A DNA stretch of 64,000 bases. It comes from Gimesia aquarii. Its GTDB lineage: Bacteria > Planctomycetota > Planctomycetia > Planctomycetales > Planctomycetaceae. The notes below the pieces were generated by a model. That model made no database searches and was not told the DNA's origin. It saw only the letters and a list, made by a program, of their open reading frames with translations. Both the position numbers and the translations under genes were made by a program. This document shows, in pieces, positions 8,414 to 19,256 of the stretch (positions are counted from its first letter, which is position 1; each line of letters starts with the position of its first letter). The stretch spans positions 4,086,327-4,150,326 of the forward strand of contig NZ_CP037422.1 of assembly GCF_007748175.1 (NCBI RefSeq), read 5' to 3'.

Positions 8414-10126
8414 ATGACTAAAGCCGTCCGAAGAGTAATTCAATCGCGGCAAGTCGTTGGAATACTCGTCGTTGTCATCTATGGAACACTGGCGCTATGG
8501 TCGACATGGCCATTAGCACGTTTCTCGACAACAAGCTTACTGACCGGAGCATCAAACTCGTTAACAGTTCCCATGTTTAACCTTTGGTCCATCTGGTGGA
8601 ATACAGAGGGGTTTCTTCAAGGGTTAAATAGCTATTGGAATGCTCCAATCTTTCATCCGACCCAAAATACTTTTGCATTTTCAGAGCCGCAAACAGTAAC
8701 GATGATTATGGCTCCTATCATCTGGCTCACACATTCTCGCGTGCTCGCCTATAACATTTATCTTTGGCTTGCGTTACTGCTTAACGGTCTGTTCACATTC
8801 CTGCTGCTGAGAAAACTCAGCGTGAATCGTTCCATTGCAATCTGGGGTGGAGCCGCCATGCTGCTTTTGCCAATCGTGCACTGGCAGCTTGACGTTGTGC
8901 AGTTGACTCCCCTGTGGGGTATTTTGTGGACCTGGATTGTGTTATTGAAGATTTCCAGACATCCCTCTTTGCTTCGTGGCGCCGAACTTGGAATGGCATT
9001 CGGACTCACATTTCTAACATGTAGCCATCAGGGGTTATTCCTGTCATTGCTCCTCGTCGGAGCGTTCTGGACATTGTGGAAACGATTGCTGAATCCAAGC
9101 CTGTGGACTGCTTGTGCTGTAGGCATTGGTGTCGCCATATTATTAATAGGCCCTGTTGTTTTCCACTTGCAAAAGGCGGCTAATCAAAACCATTTCCAAC
9201 GTTCCTCACAGACAGTTTTACAACTCTCTGCACTTCCGGGAGATTATACTGCATCCACTGGAAGGCATTTAATCAATTTCGGAATTCTGGCAGCAAGAGA
9301 CCAATGGCAACTCTCACCCGGATGGTTCAAGGTTGGGCTGGCGACGACAGGAATTATCTTCGGGTTGATGCGGTGTCGCTGGAGGTGGTGGACCATGTTT
9401 ATGCTCATGACCATGCTACTAGCCTTTTTACTGTCCTTGGGACCGAATCTTAATATCTATGGATGGTACCCCTGGTGGACACTCACAGAATACTGCCCTG
9501 GTTTTTCTCAGGTACGAAATGTCTTTCGATTTGCATTTTTTGTGCAAATGACGATTGTGTTGTTAGCCGCTCAGGGGCTTTATGGCGCTTTTCTGATGAG
9601 TCGAAAATCCAGTTCGAAAAAACTACATGATTATATGGCAAAACCAGCGTTTCTCATTCTTGGCCTGATTGCACTGTTCGAAGTCTGTCCGGCTTCGCCT
9701 GTGCTCGGAAAAACTCCCCACATCGAAAGGCACGCCGGTTGGATTGCATATATTCGAAACAATACTTCTCCCAATCATGCGATTGCCTGTATCCCTTTTG
9801 CACAGGGAATTAAAGTCAAAGACTTTGAGACGACGACGCGATGGATGTACTTTGGCACGTTCCACGGGGTTCCACTTGTTAACGGCTATTCAGGCTTCTT
9901 CCCGGATGAGTATTTTGAAATCAGAGATGCCTTGAACGTCGAGTCTCCATCAGAAGCAATTTTACAACAGCTTGCCGATACAAAAGTAGAATTTCTAGTC
10001 GTAATGCGTTCGGAGGAAAGAGAAAACGCGTTTATTGATTCCAAGTTCAATTCTGTATTATTGGAGCATGTTTTTTCTGACCCGATCGGCGTAGACATCT
10101 TTCGATTACGAAAAATTGAAAAATAA
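8414..10126 (+). CDS. polytopic membrane protein, GT-C glycosyltransferase-like
   Basis: Predicted integral membrane protein of 570 residues. About 10-12 hydrophobic segments span roughly residues 15-425, followed by a soluble C-terminal part (about 440-570) that should face outside the cytoplasm. The first extracytoplasmic loop, with NLWSIWWNTEGF and a later NAPIFHPTQNTFAFSEPQ segment, resembles uncharacterised bacterial GT-C/YfhO-like membrane proteins thought to move sugars from polyprenyl-phosphate donors. The acidic residue usual in that loop is not obvious here, so activity and substrate are uncertain. An AGGGAGT stretch lies about 12 bases before the ATG. It stands alone on the plus strand and converges with the sulfatase gene, 20 bp away. 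Confidence 0.7.
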   Translation: MTKAVRRVIQSRQVVGILVVVIYGTLALWSTWPLARFSTTSLLTGASNSLTVPMFNLWSIWWNTEGFLQGLNSYWNAPIFHPTQNTFAFSEPQTVTMIMAPIIWLTHSRVLAYNIYLWLALLLNGLFTFLLLRKLSVNRSIAIWGGAAMLLLPIVHWQLDVVQLTPLWGILWTWIVLLKISRHPSLLRGAELGMAFGLTFLTCSHQGLFLSLLLVGAFWTLWKRLLNPSLWTACAVGIGVAILLIGPVVFHLQKAANQNHFQRSSQTVLQLSALPGDYTASTGRHLINFGILAARDQWQLSPGWFKVGLATTGIIFGLMRCRWRWWTMFMLMTMLLAFLLSLGPNLNIYGWYPWWTLTEYCPGFSQVRNVFRFAFFVQMTIVLLAAQGLYGAFLMSRKSSSKKLHDYMAKPAFLILGLIALFEVCPASPVLGKTPHIERHAGWIAYIRNNTSPNHAIACIPFAQGIKVKDFETTTRWMYFGTFHGVPLVNGYSGFFPDEYFEIRDALNVESPSEAILQQLADTKVEFLVVMRSEERENAFIDSKFNSVLLEHVFSDPIGVDIFRLRKIEK

Positions 10127-10146
10127 AGTACTCGATATCCAGAGGT

Positions 10147-11955
10147 TTATTGAATTCGCTTGAGTATCAGCAAACGGAAATCCATGACCTGACTACCTGG
10201 AATGTCCAGGGCACGTAAGGTCAACTGACCTGTGCCCTTCGGCAACATGATCTTCCCCAGTTTTAAAGGTTTAAAATCCTTGACGAAAGATTCCGAGCGT
10301 TTAGCGCGGTCTTGTGCTTCGCCTTCTAACGGCGGGTCGTGTGCTTTGATAACCTTGCCCTGTACTTTTTTACCATTGAAACTCAACTCAACAGTAGAAC
10401 CTAAATCAGCCTGCGGACATGTATAATACAGTATCGCTTCATAGGTCCCTCCCTCGACGACTTCCGCATACCAGGTGATGCTATCGTTAGTATTGGTCCA
10501 ATTAAAAAAGAAAGAGCAGTTGGGGTGCCGCGAAGAGCGTTTGATTTTACCATGAGAGATCGCGTCCCGAGCCGGTAATTGCGTAGTGACACAGTTTCCA
10601 TACCCGATTAAAAACGGACGATCAACATCAGGATATCCATGGGGCCAAACTGAAGCTTTCCAGTCAGCGGTTGCTTTTTTTAGCTTTGCAGTCACCAGAG
10701 GTTTTTGTTTCGAAATGTCTTTTCTTTGGCCGGGATCTTTGATCATGTCAAAGAGTTGGCCTTTATCGGACAAACGATATTGATCGGTGCGCACACTCAC
10801 ACGTTGACGTAAACTGGAAAAAATCATTCGATCCGGCCAGGATTTCCTCGAATTCATCATCAGTGGCTTGAGACTGACTCCATCAATGGGTTTCGGTTCA
10901 GGCCGGGAGATACCAGCTAAGTCTGTCAGCGTGGGCAAGAGATCAATCGCTCCCGCGATCTGGGTGACCAAATGCCCGGCAGGCAAATGCCCCGGCCATC
11001 GAATAACAAAAGGTGATCGAACCCCGCCCTCATCCAGAGAACCTTTCTTTCCTTTCATATCCCCATTCCAACGCACCCCATTCGGCCCATTGTCGGAAAA
11101 ATAAACCACGATGGTATTGTCTGCAATTCCTAGACTTTTTAGTTTTTTAAGCACTCGCCCCACATTCCAGTCAATGTTCTCGCACATTGCCAGCGCTGCG
11201 CGAAGGTGATCCGGTTGTTCTTTATGAGGTTCGCGGTTGTGCATCTTGAGTTGTTTATCAGCAAAACGATTCCAGAAACGGTCAGGTACCTGCATAGGTG
11301 AATGAGGCGTGCAGTAAGGGATATAAGTAAAAAAAGGTTTACCGCTCTGAACCTGTTTTTCAATGAAGGCCATGGCTTTGTCTGTCAAGTCATCAGTAAT
11401 GTAACCATTCCCTTTCACAAAGGTCCCATTATGATCCAGCATCGGACTAAAATAGTGCCCCCAATGCCCTGACGTAAACCCATAGTATTCATCAAATCCT
11501 TTCGCATTGGGATGGTTAGGGTATTGTGTTCCGTTGTGCCATTTTCCAAAAGCTCCAGTGGCATAACCTGCTGTCTTGAAAACCTGGGCAATCGTGTATT
11601 CATCCGCATTGAATCGTTCTTGCCCCCTGGAAACGCCAGTTGTTCCTGTACGTGCATGGTAGCGCCCCGTTAAAAATGCAGCACGCGTCGGAGCACAGAC
11701 TGCTCCCACATAGAAACGATCAAACCTCACACCATCTCTAGCCAGCGCATCAATATTCGGCGTATGCAGATTTGTATTGCCATTAATGCTCAGATCCCCC
11801 CATCCCTGATCATCAGCCAGGATGACAACAATGTTGGGGTGTTGCAAAGATTCCGCGGTCGATGAAATTTGCACTGGAGAATGATTTTTTTCGTCTGCGG
11901 AGACAATACCCGTTATAGTGCAAACCAACAAACCCGCTGTTATTAAATGATTCAT
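10147..11955 (-). CDS. exported sulfatase (type I, formylglycine-dependent)
   Basis: Predicted periplasmic or secreted arylsulfatase-like enzyme hydrolysing sulfate esters, probably of algal polysaccharides or glycans. With the ATG at 11955 the protein has 602 residues and starts with a clean signal peptide (MNHLITAGLLVCTITGIVSA). An upstream ATG at 12051 would bury this signal. Metal-binding ILADDQGWGD lies at about residues 45-54, the maturation motif CAPTR has Cys87 (to become formylglycine) followed by AAFLTGR, and later metal/substrate elements include KWHNG and YFSDNGPNG. The C-terminal ~130 residues form an additional beta-rich segment with an aromatic-rich face (FFNWTNTNDSITWYAEV), possibly carbohydrate binding. 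Many sulfatases are expected in marine planctomycetes; the substrate cannot be assigned. Confidence 0.92.
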   Translation of the reverse strand: MNHLITAGLLVCTITGIVSADEKNHSPVQISSTAESLQHPNIVVILADDQGWGDLSINGNTNLHTPNIDALARDGVRFDRFYVGAVCAPTRAAFLTGRYHARTGTTGVSRGQERFNADEYTIAQVFKTAGYATGAFGKWHNGTQYPNHPNAKGFDEYYGFTSGHWGHYFSPMLDHNGTFVKGNGYITDDLTDKAMAFIEKQVQSGKPFFTYIPYCTPHSPMQVPDRFWNRFADKQLKMHNREPHKEQPDHLRAALAMCENIDWNVGRVLKKLKSLGIADNTIVVYFSDNGPNGVRWNGDMKGKKGSLDEGGVRSPFVIRWPGHLPAGHLVTQIAGAIDLLPTLTDLAGISRPEPKPIDGVSLKPLMMNSRKSWPDRMIFSSLRQRVSVRTDQYRLSDKGQLFDMIKDPGQRKDISKQKPLVTAKLKKATADWKASVWPHGYPDVDRPFLIGYGNCVTTQLPARDAISHGKIKRSSRHPNCSFFFNWTNTNDSITWYAEVVEGGTYEAILYYTCPQADLGSTVELSFNGKKVQGKVIKAHDPPLEGEAQDRAKRSESFVKDFKPLKLGKIMLPKGTGQLTLRALDIPGSQVMDFRLLILKRIQ

Positions 11956-12379
11956 GTAGACTCTCTTGATTGGATTGATTAAAGACCAGGTTGAGTGTTT
12001 CTTCACAACCTCAAACTTTTCGTCGTTAGAGGAATTCTCAATGCTCCCCAAAAGTTGATTTTTACAATGATATCCAATCGCGTCAGTCGATTCACGTTTC
12101 TTTCCAATTTAAAATGTATCGTTCTGGTTTTTCTTATCTGATTAATTGATAAACATCTCTTTCAAATTATTCTCAGACAGTCAGTTCGATATCATTCGGC
12201 AAGACGTCCATAAATCGTTGCCGAAGCTGAGGTTCATCTAAAAAAGTTTTCGAAACTGAGACTGGCAAAGAGTGATCTTCTGTACGTAGAATGGAATTGT
12301 TAAACCTGAATATCACCGTAGAATTCCAAAGAATACAAACTGGTTTCTGAAATTCCGAAGCTTTTTGGGAAGACCTTGC
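11956..12379. other. divergent intergenic region with an 8-bp inverted repeat
   Basis: This region separates the divergent sulfatase and S15 hydrolase genes. The only structured element I see is TTCGGCAA (12195-12202) and its exact inverted partner TTGCCGAA (12218-12225), separated by 15 bases. That is compatible with an operator or a hairpin in the leader of the rightward gene. No consensus promoter is obvious. Confidence 0.4.
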
Positions 12380-14263
12380 ATGCTATCAAATCATAAAATC
12401 AATCACTGGTCTAATCGGTTGAACTGCGTATTGGCCACCATCTCCCTACTGCTGATTTTCAGTCACCAGGCAAGTGCAGATGAAAAAAAAGCGAGTCCCC
12501 AATTTAAAGATGGAGAAGCGCAAATAGTCAAGGCGTTTGCAGACGCCGACTATTGGATTCGACACGATTTGTGGGTCGAAACAGAATTCGACTCTGATGG
12601 TGATGGCAAGCTGGACCGGATGCACGTCAGTGTTACGCGACCTCGACAAACTGAAAGTGAAGGTTTGAAACTTCCTGCAGTCTATATTTCTAGTCCATAC
12701 TTCGCTGGAACAGGTTCAAAGGGCAGACAATATTTTTGGGATACAAAACAGGAACTCGGAGCAGTACCAAAGAAACGAGAGCGTGTCCCCTCAGTCGTAC
12801 GCAAGGGCATGCGGCCGATCATATCTAAGTCGCATATGAAAGACTGGGTACCACGTGGATACGTCGTCGTTCACTCGTCGTCTCCCGGCACAGGACTGTC
12901 ACAGGGATGTCCCACGATTGGTGGTGATAATGAATCACTCGCCCCCAAAGCAGTGATTGACTGGTTGTGTGGTCGAGCGAAAGGCTTCACAACCATCGAT
13001 GGCTCCGATTTAGTCACCGCCAAGTGGTGTACGGGTAAAGTCGGAATGACAGGAACATCGTTCAACGGTACTCTGGCTCTGGCGGCAGCCACAACTGGTG
13101 TTGAAGGGTTAGAAGCCATCATCCCCGTCGCCCCAAATACATCATACTATCACTATTATCGATCAAACGGCCTGATTCGCCATCCGTATGGTTACCTGGG
13201 AGAAGACATCGATTATCTCTATGACTTCGTCCACAGTGGTGACAAAAATCGCCGAGAACACTGCAACTGCGAAATACGTGACAAAGAACTCTTAAAACAA
13301 TTCGATCGAGTGAGCGGTGACTATAATCGTTTCTGGGCTGGACGTGATTACCTGAACGACATTAAGCCTGTCAAAGCAGCAGTGCTGATGTCGCATGCAT
13401 TCAATGACTGGAATGTGATGCCGGAACACAGCGTTCGCATCTTCAAAGCACTACAAGCAAACGGTGTCCCAACTCAAGCATACTTCCATCAAGGTGGGCA
13501 TGGTGGTCCTCCTCCAATGAAGCAGATGAACCGCTGGTTCACTCGCTATCTGCATAGAGTCAAAAACGGTGTCGAGAAGGATCCCAAAGCATGGATTGTA
13601 CGTGCAGGTGCCAAACGTGATCAACCTACGTCTTATGCTGACTACCCGAATCCAAAAGCGAAGCCTGTCAAGCTCTTTCCCGGCGCTGGTGCCCCTGAAC
13701 AGGGAACCCTCACGATCAATACTCAACCAGCCCAGGGTACAGAAAAACTGGTCGATAACTTCTCTTTTAACGGTACTGCTTTAGCTCAGGCAGAATGGAC
13801 AGAACACCGCCTGATCTATGTTTCACCGAAGCTCGCAAAGCCAATTCACATTTCCGGGACTCCACGAATTTCGATTAGGCTCGCCTGTAACAAACCTGCC
13901 GCGAACCTTTCAGTGTGGCTGGTTTCACTTCCCTGGACTGAAGGCAGAAACTCAAAGATCACCGACAACATCATCACTCGTGGCTGGGCTGATCCACAGA
14001 ATCATCATTCGTTGACAGAAAGTGAACCGCTGAAACCAGGTCAATTCTATGACTTATCATTCGACCTGCAACCCGACGATCAGATCATTCCAAAGGGACA
14101 ACAATTAGGCTTGATGATCTTCTCAAGCGATCGTGACTTCACCTTACGCCCCACCCCCGGAACAGAACTGACTGTGGACCTCGATAAGACATCAATGATG
14201 CTACCTATCGTAGGAGGCACGAGTGCACTGAAAGAATCTCTTGCACCCGGCAAAAAGAAATGA
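12380..14263 (+). CDS. exported S15-type (Xaa-Pro dipeptidyl-peptidase/CocE-like) serine hydrolase
   Basis: Predicted secreted alpha/beta-hydrolase of 627 residues, with a signal peptide ending near ASADE (residues 31-35). A catalytic triad is readable: nucleophile Ser227 in GTSFNG, Asp343 in FNDWNV and His374 in GGHGGP. The C-terminal ~200 residues match the jelly-roll PepX_C-type domain (GTPRISIRL, LGLMIFSSDRDFTLRP). A calcium-loop-like DSDGDGKLD lies at about residues 71-79. The family includes Xaa-Pro dipeptidyl-peptidases and cocaine/glutaryl esterases; the high similarity to PepX-like layout favours peptidase, but substrate is an inference. The ATG at 12380 has GGGAAG 7 bases upstream and replaces a TTG at 12365. 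It converges with a DUF1501 gene 55 bp away. Confidence 0.85.
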   Translation: MLSNHKINHWSNRLNCVLATISLLLIFSHQASADEKKASPQFKDGEAQIVKAFADADYWIRHDLWVETEFDSDGDGKLDRMHVSVTRPRQTESEGLKLPAVYISSPYFAGTGSKGRQYFWDTKQELGAVPKKRERVPSVVRKGMRPIISKSHMKDWVPRGYVVVHSSSPGTGLSQGCPTIGGDNESLAPKAVIDWLCGRAKGFTTIDGSDLVTAKWCTGKVGMTGTSFNGTLALAAATTGVEGLEAIIPVAPNTSYYHYYRSNGLIRHPYGYLGEDIDYLYDFVHSGDKNRREHCNCEIRDKELLKQFDRVSGDYNRFWAGRDYLNDIKPVKAAVLMSHAFNDWNVMPEHSVRIFKALQANGVPTQAYFHQGGHGGPPPMKQMNRWFTRYLHRVKNGVEKDPKAWIVRAGAKRDQPTSYADYPNPKAKPVKLFPGAGAPEQGTLTINTQPAQGTEKLVDNFSFNGTALAQAEWTEHRLIYVSPKLAKPIHISGTPRISIRLACNKPAANLSVWLVSLPWTEGRNSKITDNIITRGWADPQNHHSLTESEPLKPGQFYDLSFDLQPDDQIIPKGQQLGLMIFSSDRDFTLRPTPGTELTVDLDKTSMMLPIVGGTSALKESLAPGKKK

Positions 14264-14318
14264 ATTAACTTGACGGAGTACGAGTGAGCAAAGATTTTAT
14301 TACTACATTCTGCTTTTA

Positions 14319-15785
14319 CTAAGACAACAGTCCTTTGACGACATTCGCCCCATCGACTCCCGTGAGCTTTAAATCGAGTCCCTGGTACTTCACCGTAAAG
14401 CGATTATGGTCGATGCCCAGACAGTGCAGGATACTCGCATTTAAATCGTTAATGTGCACCGGATCTTTCACAATGTTATAGCAATGATCGTCAGTTTCTC
14501 CGTAATCGATGCCTGGCTTAAAACCACCGCCGGCAACCCAGGTTGAAAAACAGCGACCATGATGATCACGTCCATGGTTGTCTTTGGTAAGTGTTCCCTG
14601 ACTATAAATCGTCCGGCCGAACTCCCCTCCAAAGATAACAACTGTATCGTCCAATAGTCCTCTTTGTTTTAAGTCTTTCACGAGGGCTGCTGCTGGCTGA
14701 TCCACTTTATCACAATTATTACGAATGGCTTTCGGCAAGCTTCCATGTTGATCCCATCCACGTTGGAACAGTTGAATAAAGGGCACACCACGTTCAGCCA
14801 TGCGTCGTGCTAGAATGCAATTGGCAGCGAAGGTTCCTTTTTTCTGTGAGTCGGGCCCATACATGTCAAAGGTGGCCTGCGTTTCGCCACTCAAGTCCAT
14901 CAAGCCTGGAACCGAAGTTTGCATCCGATAGGCCATCTCGTACTGTGCAATCCGCGCTTCAACTTCCGGATCTCCCGAAAGTTGCGCTTTTTCCGCATTG
15001 AGTTTTGCCAGTCCATCTAGCATTTTACGACGAAGGCCTCTGTCTAACCCTTTTGGATCGGACAGATACAATACAGGATCTCCTGCACTGCGAAACTGCA
15101 CTCCCTGATGTCGAGAGGGTAAATTCCCACTGCTCCAGAGTCGTGAATAGAGCGCTTGTCCTGGAGCATTTCCGACGGAGATCATCACCACATAAGCGGG
15201 TAGATCCTTGTTGGGACTTCCAAGCCCATAACTCAACCACGCTCCAAAACTGGGACGTCCTAATTGCTGCGTTCCCGTATTAATGTAGGTAATGGCAGGA
15301 TCATGGTTAATCGCTTCCGTATTCATGGTGCGGATGATGGCAATGTCGTCTGCGATCGATGCCGTATGCGGTAGAATATCGCTATTGATCCATGTCCCTC
15401 GTTCGCCATAGCGTTTAAAATTGAACATGGGTGCCACACAGGGAAACGATTTTTGACCACTGGTCATACCAGTGAGCCGTTGTCCTTTGCGAACTGACTC
15501 AGGTAGCTCTTTCCCATGAATCTTCTTTAGCACCGGCTTATAATCAAATAAATCAATATGGCTGGGTCCTCCGGCCATAAAAAGATAAATCACCCGTTTC
15601 GCTTTGGGCGCAAAATGGGGTAGTCCCGGCAATCCACGTTGCTCGGGACCAGTTTGACTGGCCGCTGATATTTTGGGTACATCACCTAACAAACTGGCGA
15701 GCGCCGCAGCGCCGAGGCATCCACGCGAACGCGATAATAATTGTCGACGTGTTAACTGTCGCTGATATTCTTCAATTGGATTCAT
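14319..15785 (-). CDS. DUF1501 protein (cassette 1)
   Basis: Predicted 488-residue exported protein of the DUF1501 family (alkaline-phosphatase/sulfatase-like fold), universal partner of DUF1549/DUF1553 proteins in planctomycetes. The N-terminus has [22 protein letters not shown], a twin-arginine-like export signal. Family landmarks include [58 protein letters not shown] and [15 protein letters not shown]. The ATG lies 6 bp after the stop of the upstream DUF1549/DUF1553 gene, whose last codon supplies GAG as a partial ribosome site, so the pair is probably co-translated. Biochemical function is unknown; export by Tat suggests a folded, cofactor- or metal-bearing protein working outside the cytoplasm with its cytochrome-domain partner. 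Confidence 0.9.
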   Translation of the reverse strand: MNPIEEYQRQLTRRQLLSRSRGCLGAAALASLLGDVPKISAASQTGPEQRGLPGLPHFAPKAKRVIYLFMAGGPSHIDLFDYKPVLKKIHGKELPESVRKGQRLTGMTSGQKSFPCVAPMFNFKRYGERGTWINSDILPHTASIADDIAIIRTMNTEAINHDPAITYINTGTQQLGRPSFGAWLSYGLGSPNKDLPAYVVMISVGNAPGQALYSRLWSSGNLPSRHQGVQFRSAGDPVLYLSDPKGLDRGLRRKMLDGLAKLNAEKAQLSGDPEVEARIAQYEMAYRMQTSVPGLMDLSGETQATFDMYGPDSQKKGTFAANCILARRMAERGVPFIQLFQRGWDQHGSLPKAIRNNCDKVDQPAAALVKDLKQRGLLDDTVVIFGGEFGRTIYSQGTLTKDNHGRDHHGRCFSTWVAGGGFKPGIDYGETDDHCYNIVKDPVHINDLNASILHCLGIDHNRFTVKYQGLDLKLTGVDGANVVKGLLS

Positions 15786-15791
15786 TAATCT

Positions 15792-18700
15792 TTACTCGCG
15801 CGTTAATGTTTCGTCTAAATTTAAAATCATGTTTCCAACCACCGTCCAAGCTGCCACTTGTATGACATCCAGTTTTTTATCTCGGGGTGATTCGCCCATA
15901 CTCAGTAATTCTTCAGCCGCTTTGGGATTTTTCTGATATTGTTTCATACTTTCCTGGTAAACGTTCAAAAGTACTTCGCGTTCTGAAGAACGAGGTTCTC
16001 TCGCAGTCGCCAATAAAAAAGCATACAAGATTTTTTCGTCGTTTGTTGAGCCCCCTTCTTTCAATAACCGTTCTGCCAGGTGACGAGCTGCTTCCACAAA
16101 TTGGATATCATTCATTGTCACTAATGCTTGCAGTGGTGTATTCGTACGTGGTCGTCTAATTGTGCACTTCTCCCGTGTAGGAGCATCAAATATCTGCATA
16201 CTCGGTGGAGGCGCGGAACGCTTCCAGTAAGTGTAGAGACTACGACGATAAAGTTTTTCACCGTGATCCTGAACAAACTTGGGATTCCCTCCCAATCCGA
16301 CTTCTTTCCAGAGTCCGGGAGGCTGATATGGTTTCACTCCCGGTCCTCCCATCTTTTTATTGAGAAGCCCACTGATATGAAGCGCACTGTCGCGAACAAA
16401 TTCTCCCTGTAATCGAAACCGTGCGCCACGTGCCAACAGTTTGTTTGAGGGGTCTTGCAGATAAGCTTGACGTGAGGCATCTGATGATTGCCGGTAGGTT
16501 GCTGACATTACAATTCGCTTGAGCATCCGTTTGATATCCCAACCTGATTCGCGAAAATCGACAGCCAGCCAATCGAGTAATTCAGGATGACTGGGAAAGG
16601 CACCTTGTGAACCAAAATCTTCTGGTGTGGTGACAAGCCCCGTCCCAAATAACATTTGCCAGTAACGATTGACGGCGACACGCGCTGTGAGTGGATGGTC
16701 GTCTTGAAAGAGCCACTGTGCCAAACCCAAGCGATTTTGTGGTGCTTCTTTTGCCATCGGAGGTAAAATGGAAGGGGTCCCCGGTTGCACTTTGTGTTTG
16801 GTAGGAGCATCGTATGCGCCACGTGCGAGGATGAACGTATCCCGAGGCTTCGCCATGTCACTCATCATCATCACCGTCGTCAACGGTTTGAGGAGTTCTG
16901 TCTCCTCTGTTTTTAATTCCTGCTTTTTCTTGATTAAGGCGATATACTCTTTATCTTCATGTTCCAGATAATAATTGCGCAATTGTTGCTGTTGTTCTGG
17001 TGTACGTTGATCAGGGGCCACAGCCAGAATAGAGGTGATCGGAAGCTGTTTCGAAAGTGTTTTAATTTCAGATTGACTCAATGCGCGATTAAAAGCAGCC
17101 ACTTCATCTACAGTTCCCTTCAACCGCGAACCAGGATGCCGACTACCGATCAGTAATGCCTTAGGGGTACGAATCGATTCGCTTAATCGATCTTGCTCAA
17201 TGTTCCAATCCCATAACTGACCATCGACATAAATCTTGACTCCCTTCGCTTTGGAAGAGCCATCATAGGTCACGAACACATGATGCCAGGTACCAGGCTT
17301 GATTTTTTTCTTTGAGGTTACCTTAATCGCGTTGGTAGGCCATTTATTAATAATATGAACTGAGATTTTTTCACCAGCAATGAAAATGTCATATCCACGA
17401 TGACTATTGGCATCATCCATTTTCGCCAATAGAACTCCTGACCCCTTGGGCTCCAGATTAAGCCAGCCACCAAGGGAAAATTGATCCGTGCGTTCAAAAT
17501 CACACACGTTTCCTAAATCAATATAGGTCTTACCATCAAACTTCACCCCCTGGTCGTGTGGGGATTTCACCCAGTTTGCATTTCCATGGATGGTCCCTTT
17601 TCGCTTCGGATCAACTTGATCGACAACCTGCTTGCCTTCTCCTTGAGCGAGTACAAAATGCAATAACTGACCTTTAAGATCAGTGGGACTTTCTTGTTGC
17701 TGTTTTTCTTTCGTGGTGAGCCAGTCTGTAAATTGGGGAGTCGCAGCTTTCTTTCGGGCGGCAAGCTGCTTTTGGTTCGCTTCCATTTTGGCACGCGTTT
17801 GCGGCAGTTTTTTTTGTTTTTCCGGATCGACCAGTTCCACGATCGGTTTTGCGTTCCCTTTTCGCGTCTGACTTCCGCCATCAGCGCTGATGTTAAAAAA
17901 TCCAAAGAAGCGGTAATAATCTTCATGTGAAATGGGATCGTATTTATGCTCATGGCACTGAGCACACTCCATACTGAGCCCCAACCAGACAGTTGAAGTT
18001 GTCTTCACACGATCGACAGCGTACTCAACCCTGTATTCTTCGGGAATCAGTCCTCCCTCATCCGTCGTACCATTATTACGATTAAACCCTGAGGATACTT
18101 TTTGTAACGGTGTTGCATTGGGAATCAAATCCCCCGCCAATTGCTCTATTGAAAACTGGTCAAAGGGAATATTTGAGTTATATAACTCTACGATACGATC
18201 GCGCCAGGCCCACATATCTCGTGGTCCATCCGCATGATACACACTCGTATCACCATAACGGGCCGCATCAAGCCACATCAAAGCCATTCTCTCACCGTAA
18301 TGCTTTGAATTTAACAGACGGTCAACCAGTTTTTCATAGGCATGGGGAGATTTGTCTTCAAGGAAGTTTTTGATCTCTGCAACTGTGGGAGGCAGACCCG
18401 TCAAATCGAAAGTCAGTCGTCGAATTAACGTTCGCCGGTTGGCTTCAGCAGATGGTTTTAATTGTTGATGTTCCAGTCGGGCCAACACGAATTGATCGAT
18501 GGGATTTCGAACCCAGTTGCTTTTCTTAACTTGAGGGAGATTTGACTTTTCTGGTGAGAGAAACGCCCAGTGACTGTTCCACTCGGCGCCTTCATCAATC
18601 CAGCGTTTAATCAGCTTCACCTGCGCAGGAGTTAATTTTTTATTTGACTCCAGCGGCGGCATCTTCAGATCAACGTCTGAACTGGTAATGCGAGCATAGA

Positions 18701-18971
18701 GTTCACTTTGATCAGAATGCCCTGGAGTGATGGCACTATCCTTTGCAGCCTGTTCCATATCTAGACGAAGATCACCTTCTCGATGTTCGGTATCAGGCCC
18801 ATGACAATGAAAGCAGTTGTCAGAAAGAATCGGTCGAATATCGCGACTGAAATCAATTTTGGTAGTCGATCCTGATTTTTTTGCTTGCCCGGTTTCAGCC
18901 AGACAGACATTGATTGTCAATATGAGACAACAAACCAGAGAAACCAAACTCAGGCGGGAAGGTGTGCGCAT
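15792..18971 (-). CDS. PSCyt1-DUF1549-LamG-DUF1553 cytochrome-domain protein (cassette 1)
   Basis: Predicted exported protein of 1059 residues. A signal peptide (about 1-25) is followed by a planctomycete cytochrome C domain with one haem site CFHCH (Cys53, Cys56, His57). DUF1549 spans about 155-360, including a second Cys pair CAQCHEHKYDP. A LamG/concanavalin-like domain occupies about 435-630 and DUF1553 about 730-1050 (TPEDFGSQGAFPSHPELLDW, RRPRTNTPLQALVTMND). The LamG insertion between DUF1549 and DUF1553 suggests glycan binding. Role: these proteins are thought to act with DUF1501 partners outside the cytoplasm, perhaps in redox-assisted polymer breakdown, but no reaction is established. 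The start ATG has AAGGA about 11 bases upstream. First gene of a two-gene unit with the DUF1501 gene. Confidence 0.9.
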   Translation of the reverse strand: MRTPSRLSLVSLVCCLILTINVCLAETGQAKKSGSTTKIDFSRDIRPILSDNCFHCHGPDTEHREGDLRLDMEQAAKDSAITPGHSDQSELYARITSSDVDLKMPPLESNKKLTPAQVKLIKRWIDEGAEWNSHWAFLSPEKSNLPQVKKSNWVRNPIDQFVLARLEHQQLKPSAEANRRTLIRRLTFDLTGLPPTVAEIKNFLEDKSPHAYEKLVDRLLNSKHYGERMALMWLDAARYGDTSVYHADGPRDMWAWRDRIVELYNSNIPFDQFSIEQLAGDLIPNATPLQKVSSGFNRNNGTTDEGGLIPEEYRVEYAVDRVKTTSTVWLGLSMECAQCHEHKYDPISHEDYYRFFGFFNISADGGSQTRKGNAKPIVELVDPEKQKKLPQTRAKMEANQKQLAARKKAATPQFTDWLTTKEKQQQESPTDLKGQLLHFVLAQGEGKQVVDQVDPKRKGTIHGNANWVKSPHDQGVKFDGKTYIDLGNVCDFERTDQFSLGGWLNLEPKGSGVLLAKMDDANSHRGYDIFIAGEKISVHIINKWPTNAIKVTSKKKIKPGTWHHVFVTYDGSSKAKGVKIYVDGQLWDWNIEQDRLSESIRTPKALLIGSRHPGSRLKGTVDEVAAFNRALSQSEIKTLSKQLPITSILAVAPDQRTPEQQQQLRNYYLEHEDKEYIALIKKKQELKTEETELLKPLTTVMMMSDMAKPRDTFILARGAYDAPTKHKVQPGTPSILPPMAKEAPQNRLGLAQWLFQDDHPLTARVAVNRYWQMLFGTGLVTTPEDFGSQGAFPSHPELLDWLAVDFRESGWDIKRMLKRIVMSATYRQSSDASRQAYLQDPSNKLLARGARFRLQGEFVRDSALHISGLLNKKMGGPGVKPYQPPGLWKEVGLGGNPKFVQDHGEKLYRRSLYTYWKRSAPPPSMQIFDAPTREKCTIRRPRTNTPLQALVTMNDIQFVEAARHLAERLLKEGGSTNDEKILYAFLLATAREPRSSEREVLLNVYQESMKQYQKNPKAAEELLSMGESPRDKKLDVIQVAAWTVVGNMILNLDETLTRE

Positions 18972-19256
18972 AGGGAATTATGTCCTTCAAAACTGAACAC
19001 AATCAACGATCTTGGTGCGTCTCAAGAAAATCCGAAACTACGACATCGCAGTACGTGGAGAACAGGTGGGGCCCAATTAAATGATCGTTATATAGATGTT
19101 AGGGATGTCCGAAGCCAATTGTCAAGGCTTTTCCCATTGAAAGACGACCGCTGATTCCAACCATAGATTAACAAACAATGTTCATTAATCCGTAAAACAT
19201 GAGTAGACGTGAGATTGATATTATTTGATTTGAAAACTGTTAAACGAAAGGTAAAT

